DNA of 64,000 nt from assembly GCA_037893245.1 (NCBI GenBank), contig JBAIAA010000865.1:1550001-1614000 (forward strand), given 5' to 3'. A program made the translations under genes and the position numbers. Source of the DNA: Crossaster papposus (Eukaryota > Echinodermata > Asteroidea > Velatida > Solasteridae). The notes below the pieces were generated by a model. It saw only the letters and a list, made by a program, of their open reading frames with translations. It searched no databases and was not told the origin of the DNA. Positions 26,119 to 34,898 of the stretch are shown here, one piece after another (within the stretch, counting starts at the first letter, position 1; every line of letters begins with the position of its first letter).

Positions 26119-27649
26119 AGGTAGAAGACAGATATATAATATATCCACGTGTCTCACTCATCCTGCTCAGAAGGAACAGCAGAGGTAGAAGACAGAGATA
26201 GAGTATATCCACGTGTCTGATCTACACCTCACTCAGCCTGCTCAGAAGGAACAGCAGAGGTAGAAGACAGATATATAGTATATCCACGTGTCTCACTCAT
26301 CCTGCTCAGAAGAAACAGCAGAAGTAGAAGACAGAGATAGAGTATATCCACGTGTCTGATATACACCTCACTCAGCCTGCTCAGAAGGGACAGCAGAGGT
26401 AGAAGACACAGATAAATTATATCCACGTGTCTGATCTACACCTCACTCAGCCTGCTCAGAGGAACAGCAGAGGTAGAAGACAGAGATAGAGTATATCCAC
26501 GTGTCTGATCTACACCTCACTCAGCCTGCTCAGAAGGAACAGCAGAGGTACAAGACAGAGATATAGTATATCCACGTGTCTCACTCAGCCTGCTCAGAAG
26601 GAACAGCAGAGGTAGAAGACAGAGATAGAGTATATCCACGTGTCTCACTCAGCCTGCTCAGAAGGAACAGCAGAGGTAGACGACAGAGATAGAGTATATC
26701 CACGTGTCTGATCTACACCTCACTCAGCCTGCTCAGAAGGAACAGCAGAGGTAGAATACATAGATGGAGTATATCCACGTGTCTGATCTACACCTCACTC
26801 AGCCTGCTCAGAAGGAACAGCAGAGGTGGAAGACAGAGATAGAGTATATCCACGTGTTTGAACCACACCTCACTCAGCCTGCTCAGAAGGAACAGCAGAG
26901 GTAGACGACAGAGATAGAGTATATCCACGTGTCTGATCTACACCTCACTCAGCCTGCTCAGAAGGAACAGCAGAGGTAGAAGACAGAGATAGAGTATATC
27001 CACGTGTCTGATCTACACTTCACTCAGCCTGCTCAGAAGGAACAGCAGAGGTAGACGACAGAGATAGAGTATATCCACGTGTCTGATCTACACCTCACTC
27101 AGCCTGCTCAGAAGGAACAGCAGAGGTAGAATACATAGATGGAGTATATCCACGTGTCTGATCTACACCTCACTCAGCCTGCTCAGAAGGAACAGCAGAG
27201 GTGGAAGACAGAGATAGAGTATATCCACGTGTTTGAACCACACCTCACTCAGCCTGCTCAGAAGAAACAGCAGAGGTAGACGACAGAGATAGAGTATATC
27301 CACGTGTCTGATCTACACCTCACTCAGCCTGCTCAGAAGGAGCAACAGAGGTAGAAGACAGAGATAGAGTATATCCACGTGTCTGATCTACACCTCACTC
27401 AGCCTGCTCAGAAGGAACAGCAGAGGTAGAAGACAGAGATAGAGTATATCCACGTGTCTGATCTACACTTCACTCAGCCTGCTCAGAAGGAACAGCAGAG
27501 GTAGAAGACAGAGATAGAGTATATCCACGTGTCTGATCTACACCTCACTCAGCCTGCTCAGAAGAAACAGCAGAGGTAGAAGACAGAGATAGAGTATATC
27601 CACGTGTCTGATCTACACCTCACTAAGCCTTCTCAGAAAGGAACAGCAG
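26119..27649 (+). repeat. 21-mer HOR, 1,531 bp, copy 1
   Basis: Register runs from ctaag unit to ctaag unit (26,092 to 27,623). It has the same unit order as 38,646-40,176 and 62,460-63,990. Relative to the 13-mer it contains an additional agatatatag/aagtagaag/acacagataaatt block and a second acgac-atacatagatgg-gtttgaacc run. A private gaagaaac tail occurs near 27,264. Confidence 0.88.
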
Positions 27650-28592
27650 AGGTAGAAGACAGATATATAATATATCCACGTGTCTCACTCATCCTGCTCA
27701 GAAGGAACAGCAGAGGTAGAAGACAGAGATAGAGTATATCCACGTGTCTGATCTACACCTCACTCAGCCTGCTCAGAAGGAACAGCAGAGGTAGAAGACA
27801 GAGATAGAGTATATCCACGTGTCTGATCTACACCTCACTCAGCCTGCTCAGAAGGAACAGCAGCGGTACAAGACAGAGATATAGTATATCCACGTGTCTC
27901 ACTCAGCCTGCTCAGAAGGAACAGCAGAGGTAGAAGACAGAGATAGAGTATATCCACGTGTCTCACTCAGCCTGCTCAGAAGGAACAGCAGAGGTAGACG
28001 ACAGAGATAGAGTATATCCACGTGTCTGATCTACACCTCACTCAGCCTGCTCAGAAGGAACAGCAGAGGTAGAATACATAGATGGAGTATATCCACGTGT
28101 CTGATCTACACCTCACTCAGCCTGCTCAGAAGGAACAGCAGAGGTGGAAGACAGAGATAGAGTATATCCACGTGTTTGAACCACACCTCACTCAGCCTGC
28201 TCAGAAGGAACAGCAGAGGTAGACGACAGAGATAGAGTATATCCACGTGTCTGATCTACACCTCACTCAGCCTGCTCAGAAGGAGCAACAGAGGTAGAAG
28301 ACAGAGATAGAGTATATCCACGTGTCTGATCTACACCTCACTCAGCCTGCTCAGAAGGAACAGCAGAGGTAGAAGACAGAGATAGAGTATATCCACGTGT
28401 CTGATCTACACTTCACTCAGCCTGCTCAGAAGGAACAGCAGAGGTAGAAGACAGAGATAGAGTATATCCACGTGTCTGATCTACACCTCACTCAGCCTGC
28501 TCAGAAGAAACAGCAGAGGTAGAAGACAGAGATAGAGTATATCCACGTGTCTGATCTACACCTCACTAAGCCTTCTCAGAAAGGAACAGCAG
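27650..28592 (+). repeat. 13-mer HOR, 943 bp, copy 1
   Basis: The interval between ctaag units is exactly 943 bp (27,623 to 28,566). Unit order is as described for 33,956-34,898. It is followed by a gtgtctcaatcag unit and the irregular part of the super-repeat. Confidence 0.9.
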
Positions 28593-31500
28593 AGGTAGAA
28601 GACAGATATATAATATATCCACGTGTCTCACTCATCCTGCTCAGAAGGAACAGCAGAGGTAGAAGACAGAGATAGAGTATATCCACGTGTCTGATCTACA
28701 CCTCACTCAGCCTGCTCAGAAGGAACAGCAGAGGTAGAAGACAGAGATAGAGTATATCCACGTGTCTGATCTACACCTCACTCAGCCTGCTCAGAAGGAA
28801 CAGCAGCGGTACAAGACAGAGATATAGTATATCCACGTGTCTCACTCAGCCTGCTCAGAAGGAACAGCAGAGGTAGAAGACAGAGATAGAGTATATCCAC
28901 GTGTCTCAATCAGCCTGCTCAGAAGGAACAGCAGAGGTAGACGACAGAGATAGAGTATATCCACGTGTCTGATCTACACCTCACTCAGCCTGCTCAGAAG
29001 GAACAGCAGAGGTAGAAGACATAGATGGAGTATATCCACGTGTCTGATCTACACCTCACTCAGCCTGCTCAGAAGGAACAGCAGAGGTAGAAGACAGAGA
29101 TAGAGTATATCCACGTGTCTGATCTACACTTCACTCAGCCTGCTCAGAAGGAACAGCAGAGGTAGAAGACAGAGATAGAGTATATCCACGTGTCTGATCT
29201 ACACCTCACTCAGCCTGCTCAGAAGGAACAGCAGAGGTAAAAGACAGAGATATAGTATATCCACGTGTCTCACTCAGCCTGCTCAGAAGGAACAGCAGAG
29301 GTAGAAGACAGAGATAGAGTATATCCACGTGTCTGATCTACACCTCACTCAGCCTGCTCAGAAGAAACAGCAGAGGTAGAAGACAGAGATAGAGTATATC
29401 CACGTGTCTGATCTACACCTCACTCAGCCTTCTCAGAAAGGAACAGCAGAGGTAGAAGACAGATATATAATATATCCACGTGTCTCACTCATCCTGCTCA
29501 TAAGGAACAGCAGAGGTAGAAGACAGAGATAGAGTATATCCACGTGTCTGATCTACACCTCACTCAGCCTGCTCAGAAGGAACAGCAGAGGTAGAAGACA
29601 GAGATAGATTATATCCACGTGTCTGATCTACACCTCACTCAGCCTGCTCAGAAGGAACAGCAGAGGTAGGAGACAGAGATAGAGTATATCCACGTGTCTG
29701 ATCTACATCTCACTCAGCCTGCTCAGAAGGAACAGCAGAGGTAAAATACAGAGATAGAGTATATCCAGGTGTCTCACTCAGCCTGCTCAGAAGGAACAGC
29801 AGAGGTAGAAGACAGAGATAGAGTATATCCACGTGTCTGATCTACACCTCACTCAGCCTGCTCAGGAGGAACAGCAGAGGTAGAAGACAGAGATAGAGTA
29901 TATCCACGTGTCTGATCTACACCTCACTCAGCCTGCTCAGAAGGAACAGCAGAGGTAGAAGACAGATATATAGTATATCCACGTGTCTGATCTACACCTC
30001 ACTCAGCCTGCTCAGAGGAACAGCAGAGGTAGAAGACAGAGATAGAGTATATCCACGTGTCTGATCTACACCTCACTCAGCCTGCTCAGAAGGAACAGCA
30101 GAGGTAAAAGACAGAGATATAGTATATCCACGTGTCTCACTCAGCCTGCTCAGAAGGAACAGCAGAGGTAGAAGACGGAGATAGAGTATATCCACGTGTC
30201 TGATCTACACATCACTCAGCCTGCTCAGAAGGGACAGCAGAGGTAGAAGACAGAGATAGAGTATATCCACGTGTCTGATCTACACCTCACTCAGCCTGCT
30301 CAGAAGGAACAGCAGAGGTAGAAGACACAGATAAATTATATCCACGTGTCTGATCTACACCTCACTCAGCCTGCTCAGAGGAACAGCAGAGGTAGAAGAC
30401 AGAGATAGAGTATATCCACGTGTCTGATATACACCTCACTCAGCCTGCTCAGAAGGAACAGCAGAGGTAGAAGACACAGATAAATTATATCCACGTGTCT
30501 GATCTACACCTCACTCAGCCTGCTCAGAGGAACAGCAGAGGTAGAAGACAGAGATAGAGTATATCCACGTGTCTGATCTACACCTCACTCAGCCTGCTCA
30601 GAAGGAACAGCAGAGGTAAAAGACAGAGATATAGTATATCCACGTGTCTCACTCAGCCTGCTCAGAAGGAACAGCAGAGGTAGAAGACACAGATAGAGTA
30701 TATCCACGTGTCTGATCTACACATCACTCAGCCTGCTCAGAAGGGACAGCAGAGGTAGAAGACAGAGATAGAGTATATCCACGTGTCTGATCTACACCTC
30801 ACTCAGCCTGCTCAGAAGGAACAGCAGAGGTAGAAGACAGATATATAGTATATCCACGTGTCTCACTCATCCTGCTCAGAAGAAACAGCAGAAGTAGAAG
30901 ACAGAGATAGAGTATATCCACGTGTCTGATATACACCTCACTCAGCCTGCTCAGAAGGGACAGCAGAGGTAGAAGACACAGATAAATTATATCCACGTGT
31001 CTGATCTACACCTCACTCAGCCTGCTCAGAGGAACAGCAGAGGTAGAAGACAGAGATAGAGTATATCCACGTGTCTGATCTACACCTCACTCAGCCTGCT
31101 CAGAAGGAACAGCAGAGGTACAAGACAGAGATATAGTATATCCACGTGTCTCACTCAGCCTGCTCAGAAGGAACAGCAGAGGTAGAAGACAGAGATAGAG
31201 TATATCCACGTGTCTCACTCAGCCTGCTCAGAAGGAACAGCAGAGGTAGACGACAGAGATAGAGTATATCCACGTGTCTGATCTACACCTCACTCAGCCT
31301 GCTCAGAAGGAACAGCAGAGGTAGAATACATAGATGGAGTATATCCACGTGTCTGATCTACACCTCACTCAGCCTGCTCAGAAGGAACAGCAGAGGTGGA
31401 AGACAGAGATAGAGTATATCCACGTGTTTGAACCACACCTCACTCAGCCTGCTCAGAAGGAACAGCAGAGGTAGACGACAGAGATAGAGTATATCCACGT

Positions 31501-31994
31501 GTCTGATCTACACCTCACTCAGCCTGCTCAGAAGGAGCAACAGAGGTAGAAGACAGAGATAGAGTATATCCACGTGTCTGATCTACACCTCACTCAGCCT
31601 GCTCAGAAGGAACAGCAGAGGTAGAAGACAGAGATAGAGTATATCCACGTGTCTGATCTACACTTCACTCAGCCTGCTCAGAAGGAACAGCAGAGGTAGA
31701 CGACAGAGATAGAGTATATCCACGTGTCTGATCTACACCTCACTCAGCCTGCTCAGAAGGAACAGCAGAGGTAGAATACATAGATGGAGTATATCCACGT
31801 GTCTGATCTACACCTCACTCAGCCTGCTCAGGAGGAACAGCAGAGGTGGAAGACAGAGATAGAGTATATCCACGTGTTTGAACCACACCTCACTCAGCCT
31901 GCTCAGAAGGAACAGCAGAGGTAGACGACAGAGATAGAGTATATCCACGTGTCTGATCTACACCTCACTAAGCCTTCTCAGAAAGGAACAGCAG
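28593..31994 (+). repeat. Irregular part of super-repeat copy A
   Basis: This stretch of 3,402 bp contains ctcag-form 76-bp units (near 29,423), ccaggtg, caggagg and acacagataaatt units and a rare gctcataagg tail at 29,501. The counterpart in copy B (34,899-37,927) is 373 bp shorter. Here the run of 74/75-bp units near 29,950-30,480 is doubled, and one unit near 29,960 is chimeric (agatatatag head with gatctacacc centre). Confidence 0.78.
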
Positions 31995-32712
31995 TGGTAG
32001 AAGACAGATATATAATATATCCACGTGTCTCACTCATCCTGCTCAGAAGGAACAGCAGAGGTAGAAGACAGAGATAGAGTATATCCACGTGTCTGATCTA
32101 CACCTCACTCAGCCTGCTCAGAAGGAACAGCAGAGGTAGAAGACAGAGATAGAGTATATCCACGTGTCTGATCTACACCTCACTCAGCCTGCTCAGAAGG
32201 AACAGCAGCGGTACAAGACAGAGATATAGTATATCCACGTGTCTCACTCAGCCTGCTCAGAAGGAACAGCAGAGGTAGAAGACAGAGATAGAGTATATCC
32301 ACGTGTCTCACTCAGCCTGCTCAGAAGGAACAGCAGAGGTATACGACAGAGATAGAGTATATCCACGTGTCTGATCTACACCTCACTCAGCCTGCTCAGA
32401 AGGAGCAACAGAGGTAGAAGACAGAGATAGAGTATATCCACGTGTCTGATCTACACCTCACTCAGCCTGATCAGAAGGAACAGCAGAGGTAGAAGACAGA
32501 GATAGAGTATATCCACGTGTCTGATCTACACTTCACTCAGCCTGCTCAGAAGGAACAGCAGAGGTAGAAGACAGAGATAGAGTATATTCACGTGTCTGAT
32601 CTACACCTCACTCAGCCTGCTCAGAAGAAACAGCAGAGGTAGAAGACAGAGATAGAGTATATCCACGTGTCTGATCTACACCTCACTAAGCCTTCTCAGA
32701 AAGGAACAGCAG
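31995..32712 (+). repeat. 10-mer HOR, 718 bp, copy 1
   Basis: Ten units (three of 64, six of 75 and one of 76 bp) make this the 943-bp HOR lacking three 75-bp units (225 bp: atacatagatgg, gtttgaacc and an acgac unit). Its first unit begins with the rare tggtagaag, shared only with the copy at 37,928. It carries private changes gtatacgac and tattcacg. Confidence 0.88.
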
Positions 32713-33955
32713 AGGTAGAAGACAGATATATAATATATCCACGTGTCTCACTCATCCTGCTCAGAAGGAACAGCAGAGGTAGAAGACAGAGATACAGTAT
32801 ATCCACGTGTCTGATCTACACCTCACTCAGCCTGCTCAGAAGGAACAGCAGAGGTACAAGACAGAGATATAGTATATCCACGTGTCTCACTCAGCCTGCT
32901 CAGAAGGAACAGCAGAGGTAGAAGACAGAGATAGAGTATATCCACGTGTCTCACTCAGCCTGCTCAGAAGGAACAGCAGAGGTAGACGACAGAGATAGAG
33001 TATATCCACGTGTCTGATCTACACCTCACTCAGCCTGCTCAGAAGGAACAGCAGAGGTAGAATACATAGATGGAGTATATCCACGTGTCTGATCTACACC
33101 TCACTCAGCCTGCTCAGAAGGAACAGCAGAGGTGGAAGACAGAGATAGAGTATATCCACGTGTTTGAACCACACCTCACTCAGCCTGCTCAGAAGGAACA
33201 GCAGAGGTAGACGACAGAGATAGAGTATATCCACGTGTCTGATCTACACCTCACTCAGCCTGCTCAGAAGGAACAGCAGAGGTAGAAGACAGAGATAGAG
33301 TATATCCACGTGTCTGATCTACACTTCACTCAGCCTGCTCAGAAGGAACAGCAGAGGTAGACGACAGAGATAGAGTATATCCACGTGTCTGATCTACACC
33401 TCACTCAGCCTGCTCAGAAGGAACAGCAGAGGTAGAATACATAGATGGAGTATATCCACGTGTCTGATCTACACCTCACTCAGCCTGCTCACAAGGAACA
33501 GCAGAGGTGGAAGACAGAGATAGAGTATATCTACGTGTTTGAACCACACCTCACTCAGCCTGCTCAGAAGGAACAGCAGAGGTAGACGACAGAGATAGAG
33601 TATATCCACGTGTCTGATCTACACCTCACTCAGCCTGCTCAGAAGGAGCAACAGAGGTAGAAGACAGAGATAGAGTATATCCACGTGTCTGATCTACACC
33701 TCACTCAGCCTGCTCAGAAGGAACAGCAGAGGTAGAAGACAGAGATAGAGTATATCCACGTGTCTGATCTACACTTCACTCAGCCTGCTCAGAAGGAACA
33801 GCAGAGGTAGAAGACAGAGATAGAGTATATCCACGTGTCTGATCTACACCTCACTCAGCCTGCTCAGAAGAAACAGCAGAGGTAGAAGACAGAGATAGAG
33901 TATATCCACGTGTCTGATCTACACCTCACTAAGCCTTCTCAGAAAGGAACAGCAG
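32713..33955 (+). repeat. 17-mer HOR, 1,243 bp
   Basis: This is the 21-mer with one contiguous four-unit block missing (64+75+74+75 = 288 bp). The agatatatag/aagtagaag/acacagataaatt run present in the other 21-mers is absent after the second unit, near 32,815. Other changes are private (gatacagta near 32,793, cacaagg near 33,490, tctacgtg near 33,530). A short plus-strand open frame at 32,667-32,921 crosses its start and is an artefact of the repeat. Confidence 0.88.
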
Positions 33956-34121
33956 AGGTAGAAGACAGATATATAATATATCCACGTGTCTCACTCATCC
34001 TGCTCAGAAGGAACAGCAGAGGTAGAAGACAGAGATAGAGTATATCCACGTGTCTGATCTACACCTCACTCAGCCTGCTCAAAAGGAACAGCAGAGGTAG
34101 AAGACAGAGATAGAGTATATC

Positions 34122-34127
34122 CACGTG
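34122..34127. promoter_or_regulatory. CACGTG palindrome (E-box/G-box-like), exemplar of one per monomer
   Basis: The palindrome CACGTG lies about 28 bases into nearly every unit, whether 75 or 64 bp. It is the core of E-box sites bound by basic helix-loop-helix factors in animals and fungi, and of the plant G-box. Binding here is untested. It also supplies the main CpG of each unit. Sporadic units lose it (ccaggtg near 24,360, ccatgtg near 20,965, ccacttg near 3,655, ccaagtg near 45,751, ccccgtg near 53,086). Conservation may simply reflect homogenisation of the array. Confidence 0.45.
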
Positions 34128-34139
34128 TCTGATCTACAC
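34125..34139. other. Short inverted repeat GTGT/ACAC spanning the 11-bp indel site
   Basis: In 75-bp units GTGT is followed seven bases later by ACAC, able to form a four-base-pair hairpin. The 11 bases missing from 64-bp units (gatctacacct) include the whole ACAC arm. The element is short and weak, but its position coincides with the deletion that separates the two unit classes. The gtttgaacc variant keeps the arms while changing the loop. A functional role is not shown. Confidence 0.4.
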
Positions 34140-34149
34140 CTCACTCAGC

Positions 34150-34169
34150 CTGCTCAGAAGGAACAGCAG
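34150..34169. other. Inverted repeat CTGCT/AGCAG at the monomer end
   Basis: CTGCT and AGCAG flank a ten-base loop (cagaaggaac) at the tail of the unit, and an extra CC/GG pair with one bulged base can extend the stem. Both arms are well conserved, but the loop is where the 74-bp (loss of one A) and 76-bp (gain of one A) indels occur. A transcript from either strand could fold here once per unit; transcription is not shown. Confidence 0.4.
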
Positions 34170-34233
34170 CGGTACAAGACAGAGATATAGTATATCCACG
34201 TGTCTCACTCAGCCTGCTCAGAAGGAACAGCAG

Positions 34234-34297
34234 AGGTAGAAGACAGAGATAGAGTATATCCACGTGTCTCACTCAGCCTGCTCAGAAGGAACAGCAG
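34234..34297 (+). repeat. Exemplar of the 64-bp short monomer
   Basis: This unit is identical in plan to the 75-bp form but lacks the 11-bp block gatctacacct after cacgtgtct, so cacgtgtct joins directly to cactcagcc. The block ends in ct and is preceded by ct, a 2-bp direct repeat consistent with replication slippage. Short units sit at fixed places in the HORs (three in the 943-bp 13-mer, four in the 1,531-bp 21-mer). The loss therefore looks old and is now spread by HOR amplification, not recurrent. Because 64 is not a multiple of three, each short unit shifts the reading frame. Confidence 0.95.
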
Positions 34298-34447
34298 AGG
34301 TAGACGACAGAGATAGAGTATATCCACGTGTCTGATCTACACCTCACTCAGCCTGCTCAGAAGGAACAGCAGAGGTAGAATACATAGATGGAGTATATCC
34401 ACGTGTCTGATCTACACCTCACTCAGCCTGCTCAGAAGGAACAGCAG

Positions 34448-34522
34448 AGGTGGAAGACAGAGATAGAGTATATCCACGTGTTTGAACCACACCTCACTCA
34501 GCCTGCTCAGAAGGAACAGCAG
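34448..34522 (+). repeat. Exemplar of the gtttgaacc variant 75-bp monomer
   Basis: This unit starts aggtggaag and has cacgtgtttgaaccacacc where canonical units have cacgtgtctgatctacacc. The cluster of clustered substitutions next to CACGTG makes it the most divergent 75-bp class that recurs regularly. It marks one fixed place in the 943-bp HOR (eighth of 13 units) and also occurs in the 1-10 kb domain. On the minus strand the change replaces the in-frame TAG with TGG, which is one of the two reasons short open frames appear. Confidence 0.88.
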
Positions 34523-34822
34523 AGGTAGACGACAGAGATAGAGTATATCCACGTGTCTGATCTACACCTCACTCAGCCTGCTCAGAAGGAGCAACAGAGG
34601 TAGAAGACAGAGATAGAGTATATCCACGTGTCTGATCTACACCTCACTCAGCCTGCTCAGAAGGAACAGCAGAGGTAGAAGACAGAGATAGAGTATATCC
34701 ACGTGTCTGATCTACACTTCACTCAGCCTGCTCAGAAGGAACAGCAGAGGTAGAAGACAGAGATAGAGTATATCCACGTGTCTGATCTACACCTCACTCA
34801 GCCTGCTCAGAAGAAACAGCAG

Positions 34823-34898
34823 AGGTAGAAGACAGAGATAGAGTATATCCACGTGTCTGATCTACACCTCACTAAGCCTTCTCAGAAAGGAACAGCAG
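34823..34898 (+). repeat. Exemplar of the 76-bp ctaag/agaaagg monomer (last unit of the HOR)
   Basis: This unit has two diagnostic changes. One is cactaagccttctc in place of cactcagcctgctc. The other is an inserted A giving cagaaaggaac, which makes the unit 76 bp. I used it as the end of the HOR register. In the left part of the window the corresponding units read cactcagccttctc, with the same inserted A but without the C-to-A change. The A insertion and the cttctc change are therefore shared across the array, and ctaag is a later change restricted to the right part. Confidence 0.9.

Larger units (their letters stand above)
34095..34169 (+). repeat. Exemplar of the canonical 75-bp monomer
   Basis: This unit matches the commonest form across the window. 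It has three parts: a purine-rich head (aggtagaagacagagataga), a central tatatccacgtgtctgatct segment holding the palindrome CACGTG, and a cctcactcagcctgctcag tail running into gaaggaacagcag. Its length is a multiple of three, so consecutive 75-bp units keep reading frame. On the minus strand this canonical form carries a TAG in the frame that is otherwise open (reverse complement of gatctacacc). Single-base variants of this unit define the positions within the HORs. Confidence 0.95.
33956..34898 (+). repeat. 13-mer HOR, 943 bp, copy 2 (reference copy)
   Basis: I counted every unit. Lengths in order are 64, 75, 75, 64, 64, then seven of 75, then 76. Unit 1 has agatatataata and catcc. Unit 4 begins cggtacaag. 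Unit 6 has acgac, unit 7 atacatagatgg and unit 8 gtttgaacc. Unit 9 has acgac with a gagcaacag tail. Unit 11 has acttc, unit 12 a gaagaaac tail, and unit 13 ctaag with agaaagg. The sum is 943. The next unit at 34,899 restarts the order. Confidence 0.93.

Noticed and set aside
32667-32921. Single plus-strand open frame of 84 codons
   Set aside because: It spans a 76-bp unit, a 64-bp unit and parts of neighbours whose frame shifts happen to avoid stops, helped by the private change gatacagta near 32,793. Equivalent places in other HOR copies are not open, so it is chance.
34095-34169. CENP-B box
   Set aside because: The unit contains no TTCG followed by CGGG at the required spacing. The only regular CpG is in CACGTG, so no canonical CENP-B box is present.
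34150-34180. CAG trinucleotide repeat (cagcag at each unit end)
   Set aside because: There are only two CAG copies per unit and no expansion anywhere in the window.
34095-34898. Transposon-derived tandem repeat or terminal repeat
   Set aside because: No transposase or reverse-transcriptase frame, terminal inverted repeat, target-site duplication, poly-A tail or tRNA-like promoter boxes were seen in the units.
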